A stretch of DNA of 64,000 nucleotides from Rufibacter psychrotolerans (GCF_016924645.1 NZ_JAFFJV010000020.1:1-64000); one strand, 5' to 3'; positions 8,125 through 17,161 are shown, numbered from the stretch's first letter. Program-made: numbers and translations. Notes: a model not told the origin generated them from the letters alone.

Positions 8125-9426
8125 ATGAAGAAAGTTTTAGTACTCGTTTTCTGTTTTCTGGCTGTTTTCACCGCATCTGCCCAAAACTACCCCCACCAGA
8201 GCGATGTGTTATGGGTAACAACGCCCAGTACTACCAACTGGCTCTACCAACTGAAGGAAGAGGCCCGGGTCACCGTTGCCCTCTATGAGTACGGCATGCT
8301 GCAAAACGGCGTGAACATCCACTTCAGCATTGGCCCCGAGTTGATGCCCCCCGAAAAAACCGGAACCGTTACCCTGAAGAACGGCAAAGCCGAGATCTCT
8401 CTGGGCACCATGGCTACGCCCGGCTTTAAAGACTGCCAGTTGAGGGTCACACTGCACGGCCAGGAGTACAGGCACCACATTAAAGTAGGGTTTGCGCCGG
8501 AGCAGCTAACGCCCTATACCCCGTTTCCTGCCGATTTTGTCTCTTTCTGGCAAAAAGCCAAAGAAGAGGCGGCCCAATGCCCCCAGGAAGTGACCAAGGT
8601 GTTCGTGCCCGAGTATTCCACCAGTGAGGTAGACTGTTATCTGGTGAAGCTGCAGGCTTACAAAAAGGGCAACTATGTGTACGGCTACCTGACGGTGCCC
8701 AAGAAAGAAGGCAAATACCCCGTGGTGGTAGCACCGCCCGGCGCGGGCATCAAGCCCATGAATCCCCTGAAAGACCGGTTCTACGCCGAGAACGGCTTCA
8801 TTCGGTTCGACATGGAGATCCACGGCATCAGGCCCGACCTGGACGAGGCCGCGTATGAGGAGATCAGCCGGGCCTTCGGCCGGGGGAACAACAGCTATCT
8901 GGTCAATGGCCTGGACCACCGCGACTCCTATTACCTGAAGAAAGTGTACCTGGCCTGCGTGCGCGCCGTGGATTACCTCACCTCACTGCCCCAGTGGGAC
9001 GGGAAAAACGTGATCGCGCAGGGTGGCAGCCAGGGTGGGGCCCTGGCCCTGGTTACCGCCGCGCTGGATTCCCGGGTGACGGCCTGCGCCGCCAGTCACC
9101 CGGCCCTCAGCGACATGGCCGGCTTCAAGGCTAACCGGGCCGGCGGGTACCCGCACCTGTTCACCAACTTCTCCGGCATGGACACTCCCCAGAAACTGAA
9201 AACCCTGGAATACTATGATGTGGTCAACTTCGCGAAGCTGATCAAGGTGCCGGTGTTCATGACCTGGGGCTATAATGATAATGTGTGTCCGCCTACCACC
9301 AGTTACATTGTGTACAATGCCCTCAAAACCAAAAAAGAGGCCCTGATCACGCCCGTAAACGAGCACTGGATCTCGCTCAGCACCCGTCACCAGATCCTGA
9401 ACTGGATCAGGCAGCACCTGCGGTAG
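8125..9426 (+). CDS. Secreted acetylxylan esterase-like protein (CE7/AXE1 family)
   Basis: A 433-residue protein with a signal peptide (1-20). An N-terminal beta-sandwich-like region (about 25-120) precedes the CE7 alpha/beta-hydrolase domain. Visible signatures are YGYLTVPKKEGKYPVVV, the conserved RG(G/H)-like region in IHGIRPDLDE, and the nucleophile motif QGGSQGGALAL with Ser302. WGYNDNVCPPTTSY holds the acid and NEHWIS the catalytic His. CE7 enzymes deacetylate xylan, xylo-oligosaccharides or cephalosporin C. The extra N-terminal domain is usual in Bacteroidota homologs. No xylan-utilisation genes adjoin it, so its natural substrate is open. Confidence 0.85.
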   Translation: MKKVLVLVFCFLAVFTASAQNYPHQSDVLWVTTPSTTNWLYQLKEEARVTVALYEYGMLQNGVNIHFSIGPELMPPEKTGTVTLKNGKAEISLGTMATPGFKDCQLRVTLHGQEYRHHIKVGFAPEQLTPYTPFPADFVSFWQKAKEEAAQCPQEVTKVFVPEYSTSEVDCYLVKLQAYKKGNYVYGYLTVPKKEGKYPVVVAPPGAGIKPMNPLKDRFYAENGFIRFDMEIHGIRPDLDEAAYEEISRAFGRGNNSYLVNGLDHRDSYYLKKVYLACVRAVDYLTSLPQWDGKNVIAQGGSQGGALALVTAALDSRVTACAASHPALSDMAGFKANRAGGYPHLFTNFSGMDTPQKLKTLEYYDVVNFAKLIKVPVFMTWGYNDNVCPPTTSYIVYNALKTKKEALITPVNEHWISLSTRHQILNWIRQHLR

Positions 9427-9551
9427 TCTTCTTTTTGTAAATTGACCTTTTAGATAAAACATATTGCCGCCCTGGTTCCGGTAGCCTGTCCGCGCCTGAC
9501 CTTGCCAGTGCCGCTCCGTTCCTTCTCTATAACCCTTATCCTTACCCGTTC

Positions 9552-10556
9552 ATGAAAAAGCCCTTGCTGGTCATTGCCGCCCTGTTTTTCAGCCATCTTT
9601 CTGAAAGTTACGCCCAAACAGACTCCCTGAAAGCCTACGTCACGGAAGCGCTGAACCTGATGAAGGAGCGCTCGGTGAACAAGAAAAAGGTGGACTGGGA
9701 GAGCCTCTACGCCAGCGCGTTGGCCAAAACAGATACTGCCAGAAGCCTCAGGGGCACTTACCCCATCATTGAGGAAGCATTGGGCCAGCTTCAGGACAAA
9801 CATTCCAAGTTCTTCCCGCCCGAGGTGATAGCAGCCTACAACAAAGGCTACCGGGCCCTGGGCATGCCTTTCCCGAAGCCCGAGGCCAGGATGATTGAAG
9901 GAAAATATGCGTACATCTCGGTGCCGGCTTTCTACGTGAACCATCTGGAGGAGCAGCGGGAATACGCCACTTCCATACAAGCGGCCCTCCAGCAACTAGA
10001 TGCGCAGAAGCCCCAAGGCTGGATCATTGACTTGCGCAGGAATGATGGCGGCATGTCTAACCCCATGCTGGCGGGCATTGGTTCTTTCATAGAAAACGAG
10101 AAAAGCGCCGGGTGGAAGAACGCCGATGGCAAAGCCACCTTCTGGGTGTACAGGAAAGGAAAAGTGTACGAGGGCGGCAATCTAGTCTTTGACCTGGCCT
10201 CCAAACCGTACGTGGTGAAGAGCCGAAAAAAACCGGTGAGTGTGCTGGTAAGCCGGAACTCAGCCAGCGCCGCCGAAGTGGTGGCCATGGCCTTTGTGGG
10301 CCGCAAAAATACCAGACTCATCGGCACCAACACCAACGGCCTGACCTCGGCCAATGACGCGCACAAACTCTCAGACGGGGCTTATCTTGTTCTAACCGAG
10401 GGCAACTACATAGATAGAACCCAGAAAGAGTACGCCAAAGTGGGAGAGGGCATCGCCGCTGACATTCCGGTGGGGAAACTCAGCAAAGACAAAGAGGAGA
10501 ATGACAGGGTGTACCTGCAAAAAGCCGTGGAATACCTGAGCGCCGGAAGCAAGTGA
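9552..10556 (+). CDS. Secreted S41-family peptidase without PDZ domain
   Basis: A 334-residue protein with a signal peptide (ending ESYAQ at about 21). A helical region precedes the tail-specific protease core at about 115-300. WIIDLRRNDGGMSNPML is the typical strand-loop, and SRNSASAAEVVAMAF carries the probable catalytic Ser (about 239), with a Lys expected downstream. No PDZ domain is visible between the helical part and the core. It therefore resembles the short periplasmic S41 hydrolases of Bacteroidota more than Prc/CtpA. It is unlinked to any obvious substrate gene. Confidence 0.82.
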   Translation: MKKPLLVIAALFFSHLSESYAQTDSLKAYVTEALNLMKERSVNKKKVDWESLYASALAKTDTARSLRGTYPIIEEALGQLQDKHSKFFPPEVIAAYNKGYRALGMPFPKPEARMIEGKYAYISVPAFYVNHLEEQREYATSIQAALQQLDAQKPQGWIIDLRRNDGGMSNPMLAGIGSFIENEKSAGWKNADGKATFWVYRKGKVYEGGNLVFDLASKPYVVKSRKKPVSVLVSRNSASAAEVVAMAFVGRKNTRLIGTNTNGLTSANDAHKLSDGAYLVLTEGNYIDRTQKEYAKVGEGIAADIPVGKLSKDKEENDRVYLQKAVEYLSAGSK

Positions 10557-10676
10557 GACAGTTTACATTGCCTGCCGCCCGTGGGGACCAATAGTTTGGT
10601 ATGCTGTACGTCAAGCCCCGCAGAGCAAAGCAGCTACCCCCAGACTCCTGAACCATCATCAGCAAGGCCTTTTTCT

Positions 10677-11054
10677 ATGAAAGCAAGAGAAGAAATCATC
10701 CATCGGTACGTAGCCGCCTACAACGCGTTCCAGGTGGACGGGATGCTCGCGGATTTAGACGAGAACATCCGGTTTGAGAACATCACAAACGGGGTAACCA
10801 ACCTGAGCCTGCAGGGGTTGGCGGCCTTCAGGGAGCAGGCGGAGCAGGCCAAAAGCCTGTTCTCCGCAAGAACGCAGACCATCCAGTCCTTTCTGCACCG
10901 GGAGCAGGAGACCGAGGTAGAAATTGCCTACCATGCCGTTTTGGCCCAGGATCTGCCAAACGGTCTCAAAACCGGCCATGAGCTACACTTGCGGGGTAAA
11001 TCCATCTTCAGGTTCTCCGGTGACAAGATTACCCAGATCACAGACATCAGTTAG
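10677..11054 (+). CDS. NTF2-fold (SnoaL-like) protein
   Basis: A 125-residue cytosolic protein. An N-terminal helix region (REEIIHRYVAAYNAFQVDGMLADL) is followed by the cone-shaped beta sheet pattern of the NTF2/SnoaL fold (IRFENITNG, VEIAYHAVL, LRGKSIFRFSGDKITQITD). Members are small enzymes or ligand-binding proteins with varied functions, so no activity can be assigned. The ATG at 10677 is chosen because an upstream open frame gives an unstructured Ser/Pro-rich extension. Confidence 0.75.
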   Translation: MKAREEIIHRYVAAYNAFQVDGMLADLDENIRFENITNGVTNLSLQGLAAFREQAEQAKSLFSARTQTIQSFLHREQETEVEIAYHAVLAQDLPNGLKTGHELHLRGKSIFRFSGDKITQITDIS

Positions 11055-11081
11055 CCCGGGCGGCTTGGCCCTCAGGGGGGC

Positions 11082-11121
11082 CTGTTTTCTGACCGTTTTC
11101 CTGAAAAGCCCTAAAAAACAG
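11082..11121. repeat. Palindromic element P1, copy 2
   Basis: CTGTTTTCTGACCGTTTTC followed after CT by GAAAAGCCCTAAAAAACAG. It begins 27 bases after the stop of the NTF2-fold gene and runs into the terminator of the opposite-strand gene at 11183. Confidence 0.65.
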
Positions 11122-11163
11122 AACCCGGAAGCTCAGCCCTCTTGACTGTGCTTCCGGGTTCTG
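11119..11163 (-). terminator. Rho-independent terminator of the 11183-11410 gene
   Basis: A 14-bp stem (CAGAACCCGGAAGC / GCTTCCGGGTTCTG) with a 17-nt loop. On the minus strand it is followed by TTTTTT, so it ends transcripts of the minus-strand gene 20 bases away. Confidence 0.8.
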
Positions 11164-11182
11164 GCGTTTCAACACACACCCG

Positions 11183-11410
11183 TTACACCATGGGGGATGA
11201 CTTTACCCTGGGTTGGTTGTAATCGGGTTCCCAGTCGTTAATAGGCAGGCAAATGCCTGGGGGAAGGTCCAGGTCGGGCAAACCGTCATTGAGCGGCTCG
11301 CCTCCGTCATCGTCGTTGTCGTCTTGGGGGGGTACGCTTAATCTTTTACGCGGGGCCAGCGCAAGAAAGGCTATCAAGGCAAACATGGCCAAAGAGTATA
11401 CGATCATCAT
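11183..11410 (-). CDS. Small single-pass membrane protein with acidic tail
   Basis: A 75-residue protein with one N-terminal membrane helix (MMIVYSLAMFALIAFLALAP), a short basic stop (RKR), then a Pro/Asp-rich soluble tail containing QDDNDDDGGE and LPDLDLPPG. No family is recognised. A terminator in the right orientation 20 bases past its stop supports it as a real transcription unit. It is divergent from the TPP-riboswitch leader. Confidence 0.6.
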   Translation of the reverse strand: MMIVYSLAMFALIAFLALAPRKRLSVPPQDDNDDDGGEPLNDGLPDLDLPPGICLPINDWEPDYNQPRVKSSPMV

Positions 11411-11577
11411 AACAGTTGATGAATTAAAAGTCTCACATCACATCCACTGCCGCGCGGGCGTCTCTATCCTGTTCAACGTATGGCAGCGGTGCTATGTTGA
11501 CCGTTGGGGCAAAAAAATCTCAGAAGCCGGCCACAGAGTTGGTTTCTAAAAATAGGGGGCGTAGCTTTGCTTCAGTT

Positions 11578-11650
11578 TTAGGGGTGCCTTAATACAACGG
11601 GCTGAGATCATACCCATTGAACCTGATCCGGGTAGTGCCGGCGAAGGGAA
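11578..11650 (+). promoter_or_regulatory. TPP riboswitch (THI element)
   Basis: Carries the conserved aptamer parts in order: GGGGTGCC, the thi-box core GGCTGAGAT, ACCC, then GAACCTGATCCGGGT and the closing GCGAAGGGA. It lies about 78 bases before the start of the TonB-dependent receptor on the same strand. No clear intrinsic terminator was seen between them, so control may be translational. High TPP would lower expression of the receptor. Confidence 0.93.
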
Positions 11651-11727
11651 AAACAAGGGAAACAAAACATGTGGGAGCACTGGCCCCTGGTGGCTTCTGT
11701 TTGTTTTACTTTATCTATTTCTTTCAA

Positions 11728-14169
11728 ATGAAAAGAGTTTTGGCCCTGCTTTGGGGCTTCCTGCTGCCGTGGTTAGCCATGGCGCAGAACACGCTGTCTG
11801 GTCGCGTCATTGATGCTGCCACGCAGAATCCGCTTATCAGTAGTACCGTTTCTATTACGCCTGGTAACCGCTCCACCCTCACAGATGCCACCGGGCATTA
11901 TACTTTCCCCAACCTGCCGGCCGGCGAGTACACCGTGCAAGTATCGTATCTGGGGTACGCCTCAGGCTCCCGAACCGTGACCGTGCCTACCTCCGGAGGC
12001 CAGGACATTCCACTTACCCGCACCAGCGTGGCCACCAAAGAAGTATTGGTGACCGCCACCCGCGCCAACGAGAAAACCGGAACCACCTATTCCAATGTGA
12101 GCAAGCAGGAACTGGAGAGCCGCAATTTTGGCCAGGATTTGCCCTATCTGCTGGAAAACACACCTTCTCTGGTGACCAACTCAGACGCCGGCGCCGGCGT
12201 GGGCTACACCAGCATGCGCATCAGGGGCTCAGACATCACCCGCATCAACGTAACCGTGAACGGAATTCCGGTGAATGATGCCGAAAGCCATGGCGTTTTC
12301 TTCGTGAACATGCCAGATTTCGCTTCTTCCCTGCAGGATGTGCAGATTCAGCGCGGGGTGGGAACTTCGTCTAACGGACCAGGAGCTTTCGGTGCCAGCC
12401 TGAACCTGCAAACGCAGGACGCCAGCCCCGAAGCCTACGCCCGCACCGACAATGCCTACGGTTCTTACAACACCTGGAAAAACAACGTGCAGTTTGGCAC
12501 CGGCCTGCTGGGCGGCAAGTTTGCCGTAGACGGCCGTTTGTCCCGCATTACCTCAGATGGCTACATTGAGCGCGCCAGCTCTAACCTGAAATCGTTTTAC
12601 CTGTCGGGTGGGTATTACGGGGCGAAGGACCTGCTCAAAGTGGTGGTGTTTGGGGGCCATGAGAAAACCTACCAGGCCTGGAACGGCGTGGACGAGGAGA
12701 CTCTGAAAACCAACCGTCGCTACAACTCCTCTGGAACGGAGATGGGCGATGACACCCCCTATGAGAATGAGGTAGACGATTACCAGCAGTACCACTACCA
12801 ACTGCATTATGGCCACGAGTTCAACTCGCTGCTGTCTCTGAACGCGGCGCTGCATTACACCCGTGGCTTCGGGTTTTATGAGAACTACAAGGCGGGGGAA
12901 AGTTTGGCAGCCTACAGCATTCCGCCGGTAACAGTTGGAGGCACCGCCGTGGAGGAAACCGATCTGGTGCGCCAGAAATGGCTGGACAATCACTTCTACG
13001 GCACCACGTTCGCGTTGCAGTACCGCGGCACCGGCAAGCTTTCGGCGGTAGTGGGCGGAGGCTGGAACCGCTACACCGGCGATCACTTCGGGGAAGTGAT
13101 TTGGGCACAATATGCGCCTACCATCAGGCCCGGTCACCGCTACTATGACGGCAATGCCCGCAAAGCCGATTTCAACCTGTACGGCAAAGCCACCTGGCAG
13201 GCCACGGAGCAGTTGAGCTTCTTCGGGGATCTGCAGTACCGCACCGTGAACTACAAAATCAATGGCACCGACGATGACCACCGCGACGTAACCGCCCGCG
13301 CCAACTACGAGTTCTTCAACCCCAAAGCCGGCGCTACCTTTACCCTCTCAGAGGCGCATCAGCTGTACGCTTCCGTAGCGGTAGGGCACCGCGAGCCTAC
13401 CCGCTCAGACTTCACTGACCGTCCGGTAGGGGATAAGGCCAAAGCCGAACGCATGGTAGACTGGGAAGCCGGTTACCGCCTACATCAGCCTTTAGGCGAA
13501 CTGAACGGCCTGCCGTTGCGCCTCACCGCCGACCTCACCTACTTCTACATGGACTACAAAGACCAACTGGTGCTTACCGGCCAGGTGAACAACGTAGGTA
13601 CCCCGCTCAGAACCAATATCCCTGAAAGCTACAGAACCGGGGTAGAACTGGCCGCCGGGGTAGGACTAGGCGAGTTAGCCCGCTTCACCACCAACCTGTC
13701 CCTGAGCCGCAACCGCATCAAGAACTTCGGGGAGACGCTGTATCGCTTTGACGAGGACTACAACCCGGTAGAAGAGCTGCGCACCACCTACGGGGAGACT
13801 ACTATTTCTTACTCGCCCAGCGTGGTAACCTCGCACCAGATAGAGGTGCAACCGGTATCTGGGCTGCGGTTCCAATTCCAGTTCAAAACGGTGAGTGAGC
13901 AGTTCCTGGACAATTCTGCCAGCCAGGAGCGCCGCCTGAAGCCGTATGAGGTAGGAGACGTGCGGGTGTTTTACCGTTTCAGACCTGTGAACTGGATGAA
14001 GGAAGTGGAACTGGGCTTACTGGTGAACAACGTGTTCAATGAAGAGTACGAGACCAACGGCTTTACCTTCTCTGAGTACTACGTAGGCGACAACACCCGC
14101 TACCATTACAACTACTACTTCCCGCAAGCGCCTCGCAACTACATGGCCCAGATAAGCCTACGTTTCTAA
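11728..14169 (+). CDS. TonB-dependent outer membrane receptor, probable thiamin transporter
   Basis: An 813-residue outer membrane protein. It has a signal peptide (to about 20), a carboxypeptidase-regulatory-like domain (NTLSGRVIDAATQNPLISS to about 105), a plug domain (ELESRNFGQDLPYLLENTPS, MRIRGSDITRINVTVNGIPV) and a 22-strand barrel ending in the canonical aromatic terminus ISLRF. A TPP riboswitch directly upstream points to thiamin or a precursor as substrate, in line with riboswitch-controlled receptors of Bacteroidota. The ATG at 11728 is chosen over an in-frame upstream start that would lie inside the riboswitch. A strong terminator follows. ExbB/ExbD-type energisers are encoded at about 32 kb. 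Confidence 0.92.
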   Translation: MKRVLALLWGFLLPWLAMAQNTLSGRVIDAATQNPLISSTVSITPGNRSTLTDATGHYTFPNLPAGEYTVQVSYLGYASGSRTVTVPTSGGQDIPLTRTSVATKEVLVTATRANEKTGTTYSNVSKQELESRNFGQDLPYLLENTPSLVTNSDAGAGVGYTSMRIRGSDITRINVTVNGIPVNDAESHGVFFVNMPDFASSLQDVQIQRGVGTSSNGPGAFGASLNLQTQDASPEAYARTDNAYGSYNTWKNNVQFGTGLLGGKFAVDGRLSRITSDGYIERASSNLKSFYLSGGYYGAKDLLKVVVFGGHEKTYQAWNGVDEETLKTNRRYNSSGTEMGDDTPYENEVDDYQQYHYQLHYGHEFNSLLSLNAALHYTRGFGFYENYKAGESLAAYSIPPVTVGGTAVEETDLVRQKWLDNHFYGTTFALQYRGTGKLSAVVGGGWNRYTGDHFGEVIWAQYAPTIRPGHRYYDGNARKADFNLYGKATWQATEQLSFFGDLQYRTVNYKINGTDDDHRDVTARANYEFFNPKAGATFTLSEAHQLYASVAVGHREPTRSDFTDRPVGDKAKAERMVDWEAGYRLHQPLGELNGLPLRLTADLTYFYMDYKDQLVLTGQVNNVGTPLRTNIPESYRTGVELAAGVGLGELARFTTNLSLSRNRIKNFGETLYRFDEDYNPVEELRTTYGETTISYSPSVVTSHQIEVQPVSGLRFQFQFKTVSEQFLDNSASQERRLKPYEVGDVRVFYRFRPVNWMKEVELGLLVNNVFNEEYETNGFTFSEYYVGDNTRYHYNYYFPQAPRNYMAQISLRF

Positions 14170-14170
14170 G

Positions 14171-14198
14171 CCCTTTTCATAGAAACAGGCCTAAAATG
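14171..14198. repeat. Palindromic element P1, half copy
   Basis: Starts one base after the receptor stop codon. CCCTTTTCATAGAAACAGGCC then TAAAATGG keeps the centre and right arm only. Confidence 0.45.
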
Positions 14199-14240
14199 GA
14201 AGGCAGCTTGTTCCTTTAGGTTTTCACCTTTACTAAAAAC

Positions 14241-14287
14241 AAAAATCGCCGGAGTTGCTCAGCAGATGCAACTCCGGCGATTTTTTT
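14241..14287 (+). terminator. Rho-independent terminator after TonB receptor
   Basis: A perfect stem of AAAAATCGCCGGAGTTGC with GCAACTCCGGCGATTTTT, a 9-nt loop and a run of seven T. It ends the riboswitch-receptor transcript. Confidence 0.93.
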
Positions 14288-14353
14288 CGGGTCTATGGCC
14301 TACAAGCGGTCTCTTATCAAATCCAATACCCGACCCCGAATACTAAACCATCT

Positions 14354-15217
14354 ATGAAAAAAGTTTACCAATTACTTCTCCTGGCGGCACTCTTCTGTGT
14401 TGTTTCTCCGGCTGCAGCCCAGCATAAAACAGACGCAGAGTGGCTGCAACTAATCAAGAAAGACTACCGGCAGTTTGCCCGGGAATTCACCGCCGATTCA
14501 CCCACCGATTTTGCCAAGACCCAGAAAGTGGTGCATTGGCTGGTGCAGCATTTTGAGTGGAAAGCCACCGATTACCAGAAACGCACAGTGGAACAGATCA
14601 TCGCCCGGGGCGGAGGGAACTGCGCTGAACTGGCTTCCATCACCAAAGCCATGCTGAAAGAACTGCAGGTGCAGCAACGTACGGTGCAGGAAATCAACCT
14701 CCACAAAGAAAGTGAGCAACGGCAGGAGAATGCCCGCCAGTTGGTGCAGGAAAAAGGAAACAGAGGGTCAGTCTTCGGTCGGCAGCACAATGACCATGTC
14801 TGGCTGGAGGTCTACGATGTCACCACCAAACAGTGGCAACCGGTAGATCCCTCGCTGGGCCTTGTGGGGCTGCAGGATTGGCTCAAGAGCCGCGTCCTTT
14901 TTGAGGAACGTCAGTTACTGGACCCCACCGGCCATGACATGATCGTGCCCATGGCCATCTTTGTGCTGGGTCCCGGCGGAGAGCTGCTGGAAGACCGCAC
15001 CCAGCACTACCTGGTGCAGGCCTTCAATCAATACTACGGCCAGCGCCTGCAAACTTTGCCGGAGTGGGAAACCTGGCAATCTAGCCTTGCTTCCCTGGGC
15101 CCGAAATGCTACCAAGCGTTTGCCGGAAAGACCAACCTGCACCAGTACGGTCAGGAGATTGCCCAACTAGGGCAGGTCTACCAAAAGCTGAAAGTCAGCT
15201 ATAACTCCAAGAAGTAG
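14354..15217 (+). CDS. Secreted transglutaminase-like protein
   Basis: A 287-residue protein with a signal peptide (MKKVYQLLLLAALFCVVSPAAAQ). The transglutaminase-like papain fold shows its triad: Cys in GGGNCAELASI, His in HNDHVWLEVYD and Asp in WQPVDPSLG. Such bacterial proteins are peptidases or crosslinking enzymes of the envelope; the exact substrate is unknown. The upstream in-frame extension from 14255 overlaps the terminator and is discarded. It follows that terminator and probably has its own promoter. Confidence 0.8.
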   Translation: MKKVYQLLLLAALFCVVSPAAAQHKTDAEWLQLIKKDYRQFAREFTADSPTDFAKTQKVVHWLVQHFEWKATDYQKRTVEQIIARGGGNCAELASITKAMLKELQVQQRTVQEINLHKESEQRQENARQLVQEKGNRGSVFGRQHNDHVWLEVYDVTTKQWQPVDPSLGLVGLQDWLKSRVLFEERQLLDPTGHDMIVPMAIFVLGPGGELLEDRTQHYLVQAFNQYYGQRLQTLPEWETWQSSLASLGPKCYQAFAGKTNLHQYGQEIAQLGQVYQKLKVSYNSKK

Positions 15218-15229
15218 GTGGCCGGGTTT

Positions 15230-15265
15230 GTTTTTGCCCTGATTTCCTGAAAAGAGCCTTAAAAC
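15230..15265. repeat. Palindromic element P1, copy 3
   Basis: GTTTTTGCCCTGATTTC, then CT, then GAAAAGAGCCTTAAAAC, starting 12 bases after the transglutaminase-like gene. Confidence 0.65.
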
Positions 15266-15307
15266 GTAGAGCCAAACCAACCCCGTAAAAGGTTTTGCTA
15301 ACAACTG

Positions 15308-15338
15308 TTGGCGGGTGTTGGGTTTCTTGTTATGTTTG
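15308..15338 (+). promoter_or_regulatory. Bacteroidota-type promoter of the acyl-CoA dehydrogenase gene
   Basis: TTG at 15308-15310, a 20-nt spacer and TATGTTTG at 15331-15338 match the -33/-7 consensus TTG-N19ish-TAnnTTTG. The ATG is 30 bases further on. Confidence 0.65.
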
Positions 15339-15368
15339 GCCGAAGACATTGAAGAAAACCTTACCTCT

Positions 15369-16547
15369 ATGGCTGCAGACAACTCCGGCGCTCCAGATTA
15401 TTTCAACGTAGATGACCTGCTCACCGACGAGCACAAGCTCATCCGCCAGACCATGCGCGACTTTGTGAAGCGCGAAATCTCCCCCAACATTGAGAAATGG
15501 GCCCAGGACGCTCACTTCCCGAAGGAGATCGTGCCCAAGTTCGGTGAGATTGGCGCGTTCGGTCCCACCATTCCAACCGAGTACGGCGGCGGCGGGCTGG
15601 ACTACATCAGCTACGGCATCATCATGCAGGAAATAGAGCGCGGCGACTCTGGCATGCGGTCTACAGCCTCGGTTCAGGGGTCTTTAGTGATGTACCCCAT
15701 TTACGCCTACGGATCGGAGGAACAGCGCCGGAAATACCTGCCCAAACTGGCCTCCGGCGAATGGCTGGGCTGCTTTGGCTTGACAGAGCCTGACTTTGGT
15801 TCCAATCCCGGCGGCATGGTGACTACCATCAAAGACCAGGGTGATCATTATCTGCTCAACGGCGCCAAACTATGGATCTCCAACTCACCGGAATGTCAGG
15901 TAGCCGTGGTGTGGGCCAAGAATGAGCAGGGCCGCATCAAAGGCCTCATTGTGGAGCGCGGCATGGAAGGCTTCACCACTCCTGAGATCCACAACAAATG
16001 GAGCTTGCGGGCCTCTACCACCGGCGAGCTGGTGTTTGACAACGTGAAAGTGCCCAAAGAGAACCTGCTGCCCAACATTGACGGTCTCAAAGGTCCGCTA
16101 GGCTGTTTGGACTCGGCGCGGTACGGCATTTCCTGGGGAGCCATCGGGGCGGCCATTGACTGCTACGAAAGCGCCTTGAACTATGCCAAGCAGCGCATCC
16201 AGTTTGATAAACCCATTGCCAGCTTCCAGTTGGTGCAGAAGAAATTAGCCGAGATGGTGACCGAAATCACCAAAGCCCAGCTCATGGTGTGGCGTTTGGG
16301 CGTGCTCAAGAACGAAGGCAAAGCCACCACCCAGCAGATCTCCATGGCCAAGCGCAACAGCGTGGAGATGGCCTTGAACGTAGCCCGCGAGGCGCGTCAA
16401 ATCCACGGCGGCATGGGCATCACCGGCGAGTATCCCATCATGCGCCACATGATGAACCTGGAAAGCGTGATCACCTACGAGGGTACCCATGACATCCACC
16501 TGCTCATCACCGGCGCAGACATCACGGGCATTCAGGCGTTCAAATAG
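15369..16547 (+). CDS. Acyl-CoA dehydrogenase, glutaryl-CoA dehydrogenase type
   Basis: A 392-residue flavoenzyme with the acyl-CoA dehydrogenase domains in order: N-terminal helices, the middle beta domain (CFGLTEPDFGSNPGGM, WISNSPECQVAVVWAK) and the C-terminal helices. Features specific to glutaryl-CoA dehydrogenase are LGCLDSARYGISWGAIGAA, the flavin loop HGGMGITGEYPIMRH, and the catalytic base Glu in TYEGTHDIH. The family oxidises and decarboxylates glutaryl-CoA to crotonyl-CoA in lysine and tryptophan breakdown, passing electrons to ETF. Related short-chain dehydrogenases share these motifs, so the substrate is a strong guess rather than certain. ATG 15369 removes an 18-residue leader-like extension. 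Confidence 0.87.
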   Translation: MAADNSGAPDYFNVDDLLTDEHKLIRQTMRDFVKREISPNIEKWAQDAHFPKEIVPKFGEIGAFGPTIPTEYGGGGLDYISYGIIMQEIERGDSGMRSTASVQGSLVMYPIYAYGSEEQRRKYLPKLASGEWLGCFGLTEPDFGSNPGGMVTTIKDQGDHYLLNGAKLWISNSPECQVAVVWAKNEQGRIKGLIVERGMEGFTTPEIHNKWSLRASTTGELVFDNVKVPKENLLPNIDGLKGPLGCLDSARYGISWGAIGAAIDCYESALNYAKQRIQFDKPIASFQLVQKKLAEMVTEITKAQLMVWRLGVLKNEGKATTQQISMAKRNSVEMALNVAREARQIHGGMGITGEYPIMRHMMNLESVITYEGTHDIHLLITGADITGIQAFK

Positions 16548-16572
16548 TTGCTTGTAGCGGCATTTACAGTAA

Positions 16573-17046
16573 ATGGAAGAAAGTAAAAACGACGTCTATC
16601 TGTCATTTGAAGAGTTAGAGGACAACAAAACCAGAAGGCGTGAATTGTTGCCTTGGTGGATGAAGGCCTTTATCTGGATTTTCCTAATAATGGGGGCCAT
16701 AGTTCCAATTGGATTGATAATGGGCCTGATGGGGTTTAGCTTTTCTATCTCTTTGTATGGATTTGAGACCACTACCCCCATATCAGCCACAGGTATCACT
16801 TTATCGGTACTGATTTTGGTAAAAGGGGTAACCGCTTTTGGATTGTGGACCGAAAAAGATTGGGCTGTGAGGCTAGGGATTTTTGATGCAGTAATCGGCC
16901 TTGTAGCGTGTGTGCTAGCCATGTTTGTGGTCCCTTTTGTTGATAGATCAGAGGGGTTTGTTCTAAACTTCAGGTTAGAACCTATTTTGTTAGTTCTGTA
17001 TCTGTTGAAACTTCAAAAAATAAAATCCTCTTGGGAGGCAGAATAA
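16573..17046 (+). CDS. Four-helix membrane protein, unknown function
   Basis: A 157-residue protein. A charged N-terminus (EELEDNKTRRRELLPWW) is followed by four hydrophobic segments at about 30-55, 70-90, 100-120 and 130-147. It is more AT-rich than its neighbours. No catalytic or transport motif is visible. It starts 25 bases after the acyl-CoA dehydrogenase stop and could share its transcript, but nothing links the functions. The 300 bases after it hold only one repeat copy and the ruvB promoter region. Confidence 0.6.
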   Translation: MEESKNDVYLSFEELEDNKTRRRELLPWWMKAFIWIFLIMGAIVPIGLIMGLMGFSFSISLYGFETTTPISATGITLSVLILVKGVTAFGLWTEKDWAVRLGIFDAVIGLVACVLAMFVVPFVDRSEGFVLNFRLEPILLVLYLLKLQKIKSSWEAE

Positions 17047-17161
17047 TTAGAGCAAAAGGGAAAGCCTGGTCTAGCCCCCGGTCTGCTCTGCTTTGCAGTT
17101 TTTATTCCAACCCCTTAATAATCATAAGAAAGGCAGCTGCGGAGACGTGGCTGCTTTTTCT

